NCBI RefSeq assembly: GCF_050859505.1 | Contig: NZ_CP193934.1 | Coordinates: forward strand, 682,001-746,000 | Direction of reading: 5' to 3' | Length of the DNA: 64,000 nucleotides | Source of the DNA: Marinirhabdus sp050859505 | GTDB taxonomy: Bacteria > Bacteroidota > Bacteroidia > Flavobacteriales > Flavobacteriaceae | Shown here: one piece after another, positions 34,353-43,403 of the stretch | Numbering within the stretch: position 1 is the stretch's first letter | How the letters are laid out: every line of letters begins with the position of its first letter | Position numbers and translations under genes: made by a program | The notes under the pieces: model-generated | The model's input: only the letters and a program-made list of their open reading frames with translations | The model's database searches: none | Told to the model about the DNA's origin: nothing

Positions 34353-35114
34353 ATGAAAATAATAGATTTATCAAAACCAATTCAGTACAATAAAAACGAT
34401 CCCTGGTTTATGAGGGTTAAAATAAAGCATAAAGCACATAAAAAAGCAAAATGGATTCTTCGGGCTTTTGGATTACCATCTCGCTTATACCCAAAAGGTT
34501 TTGTGGGCTGGGCCGATGATACCATTCAAAAAATGGGCGTGCACTCTACGACCCATATAGACGCCCCCTGGCACTATTCGCCAACTACAAACGGTAAAAA
34601 ATCCAAAACTATTGATGAAATTCCGTTGGACTGGTGTTATGGCGAGGGCTTGGTGGTTGATATGAAACATAAAGAAGATTTCGACCCAATTACGATAGCC
34701 GATATCGATAGATTCTTAACAGAAAACAAATTAACCATTTCCGCAGGCATGATCATCCTTATTAAAACGGGGAGAGACAAATACAACGGCACAAAAGATT
34801 TTCATAAAAAAGGGACTGGAATGAGCGCAGAAGCAACCGAATGGCTTATTGACAAAGGCATCAAAGTGATGGGCATTGATTCTTGGGGATGGGATTTGCC
34901 ACTTCCTTACATGATTAAAAAGGCCAAAGAAACGGGTGATTCAGAGTTATTCTGGGAGGCACATTTGGTCGGACAAAGAAAGGAATATTGCCATATGGAA
35001 CAACTTGTGAATTTGGATGCGCTCCCCTATACTGGTTTTAAAATAGCTGTTTTTCCTTTAAAAATTGTTGGCGCTTCGGCAGCACCTGCACGAGTGGTTG
35101 CGATTTTCGATTAA
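34353..35114 (+). CDS. Cyclase-family (PF04199) metal-dependent hydrolase, cytosolic
   Basis: A 253-aa member of the PF04199 family (kynurenine formamidase, isatin hydrolase and related amide/lactam hydrolases). The metal-binding signature HxGTHxDxPxH reads HSTTHIDAPWH, with the usual glycine replaced by threonine; downstream conserved elements are IKVMGIDSWGWDLPL and KIVGASAAPARVVAIF. It has no signal peptide. A second, exported family member lies at 39908, also downstream of an operator of the same type, so the two may act on related substrates in different compartments. The substrate is not predictable from sequence. Confidence 0.85.
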   Translation: MKIIDLSKPIQYNKNDPWFMRVKIKHKAHKKAKWILRAFGLPSRLYPKGFVGWADDTIQKMGVHSTTHIDAPWHYSPTTNGKKSKTIDEIPLDWCYGEGLVVDMKHKEDFDPITIADIDRFLTENKLTISAGMIILIKTGRDKYNGTKDFHKKGTGMSAEATEWLIDKGIKVMGIDSWGWDLPLPYMIKKAKETGDSELFWEAHLVGQRKEYCHMEQLVNLDALPYTGFKIAVFPLKIVGASAAPARVVAIFD

Positions 35115-35163
35115 TACCCTTTATAAAATTTGACGCGCTATAATCTTATAAGTCATATCCTAT

Positions 35164-35721
35164 TTACTCATTCGAGTCGGATTTCAGAAACTTGATTTCA
35201 TAACTCTTGGCAAGCGAATCTATTTGCTTTTTACCAAAGGATTTCTTTTTTGAAAGCGAAGAAACATCAGCAAAAAACCTTTCAAACCCACCTGGAGTTA
35301 TAGTGTTCATAGTGATCCCTGTTATCGTGTCAATATTCTTAAATGTATGTGCTTTTCCCTTAGGCAAATGAATTATATCGCCCTGTTTGGCGCTAATTAA
35401 TTCATCGCCATTCGTAAACTCGTAATGACCTTGTAGCACATAAAACAGTTCATCTTCGTGGGTATGAATATGCTTAGGCGGGCCACCATTGGGTGGCGTC
35501 TCGGTTATAATTACCGAGTATGCACCATGGGTATCTTTACTTAAAATTTTTCCGGTAATCTTAGAGCCCAAAACATTCCATTTTGTTCCTTCGTTTGATG
35601 CTATATGCAATGCATTGGGATGAGCCTCTATAGTTTCTGCAATAGAGTTACTACGGTCTTTACAACTATAAAAAGCAAAACAAAAAATGAAGACTGGTAC
35701 TGCTGTGATTCGATAGTTCAT
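35164..35721 (-). CDS. Cupin-domain lipoprotein
   Basis: A 185-aa protein starting at ATG 35721, chosen over 35763 because it opens a lipoprotein signal (MNYRITAVPVFIFCFAFYSC) with lipobox cysteine at residue 20. A single cupin fold follows, with metal-ligand histidines in PPKHIHTHEDELFYVLQGHYEF (split: PPKHIHTHEDE, LFYVLQGHYEF) and the second motif GDIIHLPKGKAHTF. It is convergent with the cyclase gene. Its 5' end faces operator site 7, about 105 bp away, so it might share that control region, although I see no -7 box oriented toward it. Confidence 0.82.
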   Translation of the reverse strand: MNYRITAVPVFIFCFAFYSCKDRSNSIAETIEAHPNALHIASNEGTKWNVLGSKITGKILSKDTHGAYSVIITETPPNGGPPKHIHTHEDELFYVLQGHYEFTNGDELISAKQGDIIHLPKGKAHTFKNIDTITGITMNTITPGGFERFFADVSSLSKKKSFGKKQIDSLAKSYEIKFLKSDSNE

Positions 35722-35826
35722 ATATTTTGAATTTAAGATATGGTAAAATAATGCGGCGTTCAAAACAGCTCCTGGCTATACATAAAACCGCACTACAAAA
35801 GAACACATTCACTTTCAAATTTCATA

Positions 35827-35874
35827 TACGTAGGTGTACGTATTGACAGCTAGCACCTTAAAAAGGTAGTTTAG
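35827..35874 (+). promoter_or_regulatory. TACGTA-N4-TACGTA operator and -7 box, PiT-like gene (site 7)
   Basis: TACGTAGGTGTACGTA (35827-35842) is followed, at 24 bp instead of 23, by TAGTTTAG (35867-35874), one mismatch from TAnnTTTG. It lies between the divergent cupin lipoprotein and PiT-like genes. Confidence 0.72.
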
Positions 35875-35896
35875 CTTCTTACGAATTTACTACCAT

Positions 35897-36859
35897 ATGG
35901 AAGCGCTTACGATTTGGATGATACTAGGTTTTTTATTAGCGACCTACTCTGTTATAGGAAATGATAGTGTACAAACTTTTGGAACTTTTATTGCGAGTAA
36001 TAATAAACGTAAGTGGCGCCAACAATGGATGTATATGTCGGTTATTCTGGTAGGAACGTTACTTTATAGTTGGATTACCAATGATGGAGATATTTCATAT
36101 GGGCGTCTGGCTGAAATTCCTCCTGTTGAAATAAAGTGGTACTATGTTTTAGCTCCATTAGTGTTGTTTATCCTTACAAAAAAGGGAGTGCCCGCTTCAA
36201 CTTCATTGTTAGTGTTAAGCGCATTTTCTTCTTCATTAGTATTCGAAAAAATAATTTTTAAGTCGAGCATTGGTTATGGCTTAGCTGCTGTATCTGCTTA
36301 TGTATTATGGTTGTGGTTAAGTAAATGGGATGAAGAATCAAAACCTATTAAAACAAAACATATACCGTATTGGCGTATATTTCAATGGGGAGCTATCGGT
36401 TTTTTATGGTATACCTGGTTAACACACGGGTTAGTAAATATAGCCGTCTTTTTACCAAGAAAATTAGATGTAAACATACTCATAGCTGTAGCAATAATTT
36501 TCGTAGTAGGGCTTGGGTATATCTTTAAAACACAAGGAGGTAAAATACAGGAAATAGTGTTATCTAAAAAAGATACTACCTATGTAAGAAGTGCTACGTT
36601 AATAGATTTGTTTTATGCATTTATATTATTACTCTTTAAAGAGCATAGTAATATCCCCATGAGCACCACCTGGGTTTTTGTTGGTGTTTTATGCGGGAGA
36701 GAATTAGCTATAGCCACCAGAAATAGCGCAACCTATACCTTTAAAAATGTTTTTCCAATTGTGGGTAAGGACATGCTTAAATTACTTGTAGGGTTAGGAG
36801 TATCTATACTTGTCGCGTTGTTTTTTCAGAATCTTACTACCGTATTAAACCTCTTTTAA
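35897..36859 (+). CDS. PiT-like (phosphate-permease-related) integral membrane protein
   Basis: A 320-aa polytopic membrane protein with about nine hydrophobic segments. The two half-repeats NDSVQTFGTFIAS (residues ~22-34) and MSTTWVFVGVLCGRELAIA (~254-272) resemble the GANDxANAFGT and STTHxxxG signatures of the PiT family of inorganic phosphate/sodium or proton symporters. The match is partial and the protein is short for PiT, so the substrate is uncertain. It is monocistronic under operator site 7 and separate from the TonB operon that follows. Confidence 0.6.
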   Translation: MEALTIWMILGFLLATYSVIGNDSVQTFGTFIASNNKRKWRQQWMYMSVILVGTLLYSWITNDGDISYGRLAEIPPVEIKWYYVLAPLVLFILTKKGVPASTSLLVLSAFSSSLVFEKIIFKSSIGYGLAAVSAYVLWLWLSKWDEESKPIKTKHIPYWRIFQWGAIGFLWYTWLTHGLVNIAVFLPRKLDVNILIAVAIIFVVGLGYIFKTQGGKIQEIVLSKKDTTYVRSATLIDLFYAFILLLFKEHSNIPMSTTWVFVGVLCGRELAIATRNSATYTFKNVFPIVGKDMLKLLVGLGVSILVALFFQNLTTVLNLF

Positions 36860-36941
36860 CTACTAAGTTGCCTTGTGCTTAACATGCAACATCTTCAGAA
36901 AAAATTTGTCCCAAAAGACTCGTATCCCCTTCAATTTCATA

Positions 36942-36988
36942 TACGTAGGTATACGTATTGTAAGCTATTTCAGAAAGTTAGTTCTTTG
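36942..36988 (+). promoter_or_regulatory. TACGTA-N4-TACGTA operator and -7 box, TonB-receptor operon (site 8)
   Basis: TACGTAGGTATACGTA (36942-36957), exactly 23 bp, then GTTCTTTG (36981-36988), which keeps TTTG but not the TA of the -7 box. It controls the five-gene operon at 37051-43841. Confidence 0.72.
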
Positions 36989-37050
36989 AGTTAAAACCAA
37001 ATGAAACATGCCTGACACCTTCAGAAATGTTTTTAACTAACCACATACTC

Positions 37051-39879
37051 ATGAAAAACATACTTATTTTCTTTTTGCTACTAGCACCCGTTCTAGGAAA
37101 CGCCCAAATAGAAATTACAGGCCTTATAACCGATAGTTTTAATCAGCCCTTAAACGGTGTGAATATTATTGAAACGGGAACCAATAACGGTACTGTTTCA
37201 GATTTTAATGGCGCATACACCATTACTACTACTGAAAATGCTATCCTAGAATTTTCTTCAGTAGGGTTTGAAACACAGAAAATAACAGTGGGCACCCAAG
37301 CTGTACTTCATATACAGATGAAAGATGGGCTGTCCCTGGATGAAGTAGTACTGGTAGGTTCCAGAACACCTGCACGAAGTGTGTTGGACAATGCATTGCC
37401 TATTGATAATATTTCTTCAAAAGAACTAGCAAGTTCGGGGCAACTTTCGTTCGATCAGGCATTACAATATAAAATACCTTCGTTTAACACCACCACCACA
37501 CCCGTTAGTGATGCTACGTCCTTATTAGACCCGTACGAGATTAGAAATTTAGGCCCTAGTAGAACACTCATATTAATAAATGGGAAACGAAAAAACCTCA
37601 GCGCCTTAGTATACACGTACGGTATCGCGGGCAGAGGTGAAACCGGATCGGACGTTTCTGGAATTCCTATAGACGCCATTGAGCGTATTGAAGTTTTACG
37701 TGACGGCGCTTCGGCTCAATATGGATCTGATGCCATTTCTGGCGTTGTAAATATTGTGCTGAAAAAGAACCCAAAAAATGGAACTGCTACGGTACGAACT
37801 GGAATCACTTCAGAAGGAGATGGAGAATATATAGGCCTTTCTTTAAATAACGGAGATCTCATTTTAAATGATAAAGGGTTCGTGAATTATACCATCGAAC
37901 TCTCCAAATCCAACCGGGCCAACCGACCCGGAAAAGTTAACGCAGCAGGAGAAATTTCAGATTTTACCGATGGAACGCCAGAAGATATTGCCTTTGTAAA
38001 TCAGTTTTTAGCGCGAAACCCCGATGCTAAAAACGTAAACGGTTCGCCAGAAAAAGCAGCCGCAAAGTTTTTGATTAATGGCGGCCTTTCCTTAACAGAC
38101 AATTTAGAACTCTACGCAAACACCCAATATGCCTATAAAAGCATCAATAGTTTTGCCAATTATAGAACGCCCTATTGGCGAACGCTGGAGGATTTTCCTT
38201 ATTTGGCAAATTTTTTCCCTGACGAAGGAGCGCCTAATAATTATGACGGATATGTACCTACCTTCGATGGTATCTTAAATGACTACCACGGAACGCTGGG
38301 TTTCAAATCTGAAAAAAATGGATGGACCTACGATGTAAGCTATACCACAGGAGGTAATGTACAACGCTACACAGTTCGTAATTCACACAACAGAAATTTT
38401 GTTTATTCACCTTCCACATTTATAGACGCCAACAACAATGGCATGATAGATGACGGTGAAATTACCGAAGGCGTTAGCTTATACCGAGAAAATAGCCCCA
38501 TTAATTTCGATTCTGGAGGTGCTAAGTTTACGCATAATGTTGGAAATTTAGATATCACCAAAACACTTTCAGAAAAGGTGAGTATTGCTTTTGGAGCTGA
38601 ATTCAGAAATGAAAATTTTGAAATTATCCCTGGCGAATTGGCATCCTATGATGGTGGTGGAGCCGACTCGTATGCAGGAAGCAGCCCAGACAATGCTGGC
38701 ACGTTTAACCGTTATAACTTTGGCGGGTATATAGATGCTTCTTACGATGTAACCGAACAATTTTTAATTAATGGAGCGTTACGGGTAGAAACCTACTCAG
38801 ACTTTGGCGAAGCGGTAGTTTGGAAATTGAGTTCCCGATACAAGTTAGGAAATGGTATCACCCTAAGGGGTTCTGCCTCTACAGGATTTAGAGCGCCTAC
38901 CTTACACCAGATTTATTCTCAAAAATTACAATATAGTTTTGTGGCAGGCCAAGGCTTGCTGGTAACAGGGCTTATAAACAACGTATCCCCTCAAGCACGC
39001 TTGCTTGGAATCCCTCAATTGGACAGTGAAAAATCTACAAACTTCACCTTTGGTGTGGGTGCTAAAATCTCAAAAAACTTTAGTGCTACGGTAGATTATT
39101 ATAACATCGCTATACGAGATAGGATTGTATTAGGTACCGATATTAAAGGAACCGAATTTGACGACAACGGAATAAATACAGGTACAACACCGCTAGATGA
39201 AATTTTACGAAACAACAATCTAAACAGTGTAAGTTTTTTCATTAATGCGCTAGACACCAGAACTTCTGGGCTGGATGTAGTGCTTAATTATAAAAATATA
39301 AACATTGGTCAAGGTACGCTAGGGCTCAATCTTTCTGGAAATTATACCATCCAGAATGAACGGAATGGAGAGATTAATAACCCTTCGGTGATTGAAAGTG
39401 GGGGACAATCTGTATTCGATGGTTCCTTAGAATCTTCCCTCTTCAACTCCAGACCAGAGACCAAGTGGATCTTAGGAGCAGACTACCATCTGGACGCTTT
39501 CTATTTCACATTAAACAACACCTATTTTGGAAAAGCCTCCTTTAAAGATGCGGGTTTAAATACCAACCTGAGAGCCGAATTCAACCCTAAAATTGTGACA
39601 GATCTCGGAGTTACCTACTATATTAGCAATCAGCTTGCCATTTCAATTAACATTAATAATATACTCAATATCCTTCCCGAGTGGGAGCTAAAAGGAGAGA
39701 ACGCAGCTGGAGATGCCATACTTAACGATGTGTCAACCAATACAGTAGGCCTTACCCCTGCACAGGTGCAATCAAATCTTATTACCTTTAATCAGCGATA
39801 CGATCAAACAACATACTTTGGGTATCACTTTGACCAGTTTGGGACTAAGCTTAACCTGATGCTTCAGTATTCTTTTTAA
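37051..39879 (+). CDS. TonB-dependent outer-membrane receptor
   Basis: A 942-aa outer-membrane receptor with signal peptide (MKNILIFFLLLAPVLGNA). It has an N-terminal carboxypeptidase-regulatory-like domain (ITGLITDSFNQPLNGVNI), a plug domain with IERIEVLRDGASAQYGSDAISGVVNIV (split: IERIEVLRDGASAQYG, SDAISGVVNIV) and a C-terminal beta-barrel ending in an aromatic residue (LMLQYSF). ATG 37051 is preferred over 37027 because it begins the signal peptide. No SusD partner follows, so it is not a classical polysaccharide locus. The neighbouring hydrolases suggest a small nitrogen-containing substrate; that is inference. Confidence 0.92.
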   Translation: MKNILIFFLLLAPVLGNAQIEITGLITDSFNQPLNGVNIIETGTNNGTVSDFNGAYTITTTENAILEFSSVGFETQKITVGTQAVLHIQMKDGLSLDEVVLVGSRTPARSVLDNALPIDNISSKELASSGQLSFDQALQYKIPSFNTTTTPVSDATSLLDPYEIRNLGPSRTLILINGKRKNLSALVYTYGIAGRGETGSDVSGIPIDAIERIEVLRDGASAQYGSDAISGVVNIVLKKNPKNGTATVRTGITSEGDGEYIGLSLNNGDLILNDKGFVNYTIELSKSNRANRPGKVNAAGEISDFTDGTPEDIAFVNQFLARNPDAKNVNGSPEKAAAKFLINGGLSLTDNLELYANTQYAYKSINSFANYRTPYWRTLEDFPYLANFFPDEGAPNNYDGYVPTFDGILNDYHGTLGFKSEKNGWTYDVSYTTGGNVQRYTVRNSHNRNFVYSPSTFIDANNNGMIDDGEITEGVSLYRENSPINFDSGGAKFTHNVGNLDITKTLSEKVSIAFGAEFRNENFEIIPGELASYDGGGADSYAGSSPDNAGTFNRYNFGGYIDASYDVTEQFLINGALRVETYSDFGEAVVWKLSSRYKLGNGITLRGSASTGFRAPTLHQIYSQKLQYSFVAGQGLLVTGLINNVSPQARLLGIPQLDSEKSTNFTFGVGAKISKNFSATVDYYNIAIRDRIVLGTDIKGTEFDDNGINTGTTPLDEILRNNNLNSVSFFINALDTRTSGLDVVLNYKNINIGQGTLGLNLSGNYTIQNERNGEINNPSVIESGGQSVFDGSLESSLFNSRPETKWILGADYHLDAFYFTLNNTYFGKASFKDAGLNTNLRAEFNPKIVTDLGVTYYISNQLAISININNILNILPEWELKGENAAGDAILNDVSTNTVGLTPAQVQSNLITFNQRYDQTTYFGYHFDQFGTKLNLMLQYSF

Positions 39880-39907
39880 ATTTGAATGAAACAACGAAAC
39901 CAACCCT

Positions 39908-40750
39908 ATGAAATTTTTAATCACATTATGCACTCTTTGTACCCTGTTTATTGGATGTGAGCGCAAGACAACTAAAACGGTAGAAGCGCAATTAACGCCT
40001 TCAGAAGCAAACGCATTACTTGATGGCAACATTATAGACCTCACCCACACTTTTTCTGAAGAATCCATCTACTGGGTCACTGCCAAAGAGTTCAAACTGG
40101 ATACTGTGGCTTTTGGTGAAACAGACAACGGCTATTTTTATTCAGCCAATAATTTTGAAACTGCCGAACACGGAGGCACGCATATAGATGCACCTATTCA
40201 TTTTGCAGCCAATGCCCAATCGGTAGATGAAATTCCTTTGACTCAATTGATGGGCAATGGTATTAAAATAAACGTTGCTGAAAAAGTAAGTGAAAATCGT
40301 GATTATCAAATTTCGGTTGAAGATTTTACTGCCTGGGAAAAAATGAATGGTACTATTCCAGAAAACAGCATCGTCCTGCTGGAAACCGGATTTTCTAAAT
40401 TCTATCCAAACAAAAAAGAATACCTGGGCACCGAAGAACGAGGTGATGCAGCTGTAAAACAATTACATTTTCCGGGCTTGTCTCCTGAAGCAGCTACTTG
40501 GCTGGTTGCCAATAGGAATATTAGCAGCATAGGGTTAGACACACCAAGTATAGATTATGGCCAATCGACTACCTTTCAAAGCCATGTAATTTTACTTTCT
40601 GAAAACATCCCGGCTTTTGAAAATGTTGCCAATCTAAATAAACTCCCAGCAAAAGGTTTTCAGGTAATAGCCCTTCCTATGAAAATTAAGGGAGGCAGTG
40701 GCGGTCCGTTACGAATTATAGCGATAGTTCCTAAAAACAAAAACCTATAA
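39908..40750 (+). CDS. Cyclase-family (PF04199) hydrolase lipoprotein
   Basis: A 280-aa exported relative of the cyclase at 34353. The lipoprotein signal LITLCTLCTLFIGC places an acylated cysteine near residue 17. The metal-binding signature is canonical (HGGTHIDAPIHF), and later family elements are SSIGLDTPSIDYG and GSGGPLRIIAIV. It starts 28 nt after the TonB receptor gene, so it probably processes the imported compound in the periplasm by opening an amide or lactam. The exact reaction is unknown. Confidence 0.88.
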   Translation: MKFLITLCTLCTLFIGCERKTTKTVEAQLTPSEANALLDGNIIDLTHTFSEESIYWVTAKEFKLDTVAFGETDNGYFYSANNFETAEHGGTHIDAPIHFAANAQSVDEIPLTQLMGNGIKINVAEKVSENRDYQISVEDFTAWEKMNGTIPENSIVLLETGFSKFYPNKKEYLGTEERGDAAVKQLHFPGLSPEAATWLVANRNISSIGLDTPSIDYGQSTTFQSHVILLSENIPAFENVANLNKLPAKGFQVIALPMKIKGGSGGPLRIIAIVPKNKNL

Positions 40751-40784
40751 TCCTTACTGTGCTATATAACACACCTCAACAAGA

Positions 40785-42200
40785 ATGGATAAGAACAAAG
40801 AGAAAAGACCGTCGTTTGTAAAAAGATTTTTACGCCAAACACCCCACGCCATCACCATGCTTTTTGGCATTATAGTTTTGGTTTCGGTCTTAACATATAT
40901 CCTTCCTGCGGGAAGTTATGACCGGGTGCTCTTAAATGGTAGAAACGTAGTTGTTCCCAATTCGTATAAAATTATTACATCTACACCCATAGATTTCCTG
41001 GGTCTGTTTAAAGCCATTCCGCTTGGTTTTAAGTCGGCAGCAGATATCATCTTCGTGGTTTTTGCGGGTGCTATTATGTTTGCATTTATGGAAAAATCGA
41101 AGGCTGTGGAAAATTCTGTCGGCACCTTATTGAAAAAAATGGGTTTCGGAAGAAAGCACCTTCTTATTGTCATTTTTACCTTTATCTATGGGTTTCTGGG
41201 CGTTGCCGTGGGGTATGAAAACAATATTGCCATGGTGCCCATCGCAGCAGTATTAAGCCTTGCTTTAGGAGGCGATCTTATTTTGGCGGCAGGTATTTCA
41301 GTGGGGGCTATGACCATAGGCTTCGGTCTCTCCCCTATTAATCCCTACACGGTGGGCACAGGTCATAAAATTGCAGAATTGGCTATGTTCTCTGGATATG
41401 GATTGCGAAGTGTACTATGTTTCATCGCATTGAGCAGTATGGCGTATTATAATGTGAGGTATTTCAAAAAAATTACAAAGAATCCTGAAAAAAGTTTGGG
41501 CAAAGGCCTTGATGAAGAAGGGATTTCATTGTCAAAACCTATACAGGAATATAGCGTTACGGCAAACAACTGGCTTGTACTTTCCATATTCTTGATGGGT
41601 CTAGCGGTAATTATTTACGGGGTTTTTAATCTTAATTGGTATCTTATTGAACTCTCGGCGGTCTTCCTAATCATCGCATTACTTTGTGGGATCGTTTCAA
41701 GAATGGGAGCAACTTTAATGAGCGAAACCGTTCTAAAAGCCGTTTCTCTGGCTGCGCCTGGTGCTTTTATGGTTGGGTTTGCCACTACTATAAAAGTATT
41801 GATGGAAATGGGTAATATTGGCGATACGATATCCTATAACCTCGCCTTGCTATTACAAGATATGTCGCTTTATACCTCAGCAATCAGTATGGCCGTTTCC
41901 CAATCGGTTATTAACTTCTTTATTCCGTCTGGAAGCGGACAGGCATTGGCAACCTTGCCAGTTATGCTTCCACTAGGCGAAACCTTAGGACTCACTAGGC
42001 AAACCACCATATTGGCATTTCAAATAGGAGACGGTATTTCAAATTTGGTAAACCCTACCTTGGGTGGCTTAATCGCTATGCTTGCTATGTGCCGGGTGCC
42101 ATTAGATAGATGGTTACGCTTCATTTTCCCGATGGTCCTGGTATTACTCTTAATGTCTTGCGTTGCCTTAATCGTTGCAGTTGCCACGGGTTACAATTAA
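40785..42200 (+). CDS. YfcC-family (PF03606) inner-membrane transporter
   Basis: A 471-aa polytopic membrane protein with about 11-12 helices, of the YfcC/ArcD-like C4-dicarboxylate or basic-amino-acid carrier family. Recognisable elements are PAGSYDR after the first helix, VGYENNIAMVPIA, GLSPINPYTVGTGHKIAEL, and SGSGQALATLPVMLPLGE followed by LVNPTLGG. It starts 34 nt after the lipoprotein cyclase gene and 7 nt before the next one. Likely job: inner-membrane uptake of the product made in the periplasm (inference). Confidence 0.87.
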   Translation: MDKNKEKRPSFVKRFLRQTPHAITMLFGIIVLVSVLTYILPAGSYDRVLLNGRNVVVPNSYKIITSTPIDFLGLFKAIPLGFKSAADIIFVVFAGAIMFAFMEKSKAVENSVGTLLKKMGFGRKHLLIVIFTFIYGFLGVAVGYENNIAMVPIAAVLSLALGGDLILAAGISVGAMTIGFGLSPINPYTVGTGHKIAELAMFSGYGLRSVLCFIALSSMAYYNVRYFKKITKNPEKSLGKGLDEEGISLSKPIQEYSVTANNWLVLSIFLMGLAVIIYGVFNLNWYLIELSAVFLIIALLCGIVSRMGATLMSETVLKAVSLAAPGAFMVGFATTIKVLMEMGNIGDTISYNLALLLQDMSLYTSAISMAVSQSVINFFIPSGSGQALATLPVMLPLGETLGLTRQTTILAFQIGDGISNLVNPTLGGLIAMLAMCRVPLDRWLRFIFPMVLVLLLMSCVALIVAVATGYN

Positions 42201-42207
42201 AAAAAAT

Positions 42208-43371
42208 ATGACAACAGAACAAATTTTAGAAAAATTAATAGCCTTCCCTGTTCTAGGGGGAGACTCCAATTTGACAATTATCAATTGGATTAAAGAGTAT
42301 ATTGAATCCTTTCAAATTAAAGTCACCTTAGTTCCCAATGAAGAAGGGACAAAAGCTTCCCTGCATTGCCGGATTGGCCCTGCGGTGGATGGTGGCATCA
42401 TTTTATCGGGACATACCGATGTGGTTCCCGTAACGGGTCAAGCCTGGGATACCGATCCATTTCAGCTAACCGATAAAGGAGATGGGAAATTATACGGGAG
42501 AGGAAGCTGCGATATGAAAGGTTTTATCGCTATCTGCTTACACCTGCTTCCTACCATGATAGAAGCGAAGCCTGCAAAACCTATCTATTTTGCTTTTTCA
42601 TACGATGAAGAAATAGGGTGTTTGTCCGCCCCGGATTTGGTAAAACACATTAAAAAAACCTATCCCGAAAAGCCGAAATATGCGCTTATTGGAGAACCTT
42701 CCATGTTACAACCCATTCTTGCACAGAAAGGAATCATTGTATTTGTTACGCAAGTAAATGGATCGGCTGGACATAGCAGCAGAATTAAACAGCAAGTAAG
42801 TGCTGTTCACGAGGCCTCTAGATTGGTGCTTTGGTTAGAAACCAAAATGAACACCCTTATAGAAACAAATAAAAAAGATGCACGTTTCGAACCACCTCAT
42901 ACCACCATTCATGTGGGACAATTTAATGGCGGTATTGCTCCAAATGTGATTGCAGATAAAGCTACTTTTTCCTGGGATTTAAGAACCATTCCAACAGACT
43001 CGGTGGACGCTATTCTAAAAGATTTTAAACAGCACTGTGAGCAGCGTGAAGTAGAACTTACATCTGTTTTTTCAGATTTTAGAATTAAAACGGTAGCCAA
43101 ACACCCGGAAGTAGTCCATTTAGACACACATCACGACAAAGACATTGCTAGTCTAATACAGACAATTTCAGGAAGCAGCAATTTTAAAGCAGTATCATTT
43201 GCATCTGAAGCGGGACAATTTGCGCAAGGTGGTTTTGAAAGCGTTATTTGTGGTCCTGGATCTATTGCTCAGGCACATACCGCCAATGAATTTATTGCAA
43301 AAGAACAACTTCAAAAAGGAGAAGCAATGCTAAAAAAACTAATTCAGGAAATGTCTACTTCACAGTCTTAA
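42208..43371 (+). CDS. M20-family amidohydrolase, acetylornithine deacetylase (ArgE)-like
   Basis: A 387-aa cytosolic metallohydrolase. Zinc-site motifs are SGHTDVVPVTGQAW (~residues 70-83), YGRGSCDMKGFIA (~97-109) and the catalytic glutamate pair FSYDEEIGCLSAP (~130-142); the dimerisation domain has GSAGHSSR. It resembles ArgE, but no other arginine genes are nearby and the context is catabolic, so it may hydrolyse another N-acyl amino acid. ATG 42208 is preferred over 42175, which would overlap the transporter gene by 26 nt. Confidence 0.88.
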   Translation: MTTEQILEKLIAFPVLGGDSNLTIINWIKEYIESFQIKVTLVPNEEGTKASLHCRIGPAVDGGIILSGHTDVVPVTGQAWDTDPFQLTDKGDGKLYGRGSCDMKGFIAICLHLLPTMIEAKPAKPIYFAFSYDEEIGCLSAPDLVKHIKKTYPEKPKYALIGEPSMLQPILAQKGIIVFVTQVNGSAGHSSRIKQQVSAVHEASRLVLWLETKMNTLIETNKKDARFEPPHTTIHVGQFNGGIAPNVIADKATFSWDLRTIPTDSVDAILKDFKQHCEQREVELTSVFSDFRIKTVAKHPEVVHLDTHHDKDIASLIQTISGSSNFKAVSFASEAGQFAQGGFESVICGPGSIAQAHTANEFIAKEQLQKGEAMLKKLIQEMSTSQS

Positions 43372-43403
43372 TAAAATATAAATAGTCAAAAACCAAACAA
43401 ACT

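Noticed and set aside
42208..43371. Assigning argE from the ArgE-like sequence
   Set aside because: The context is a receptor/transporter operon without arginine genes, so the gene symbol would overstate the evidence.
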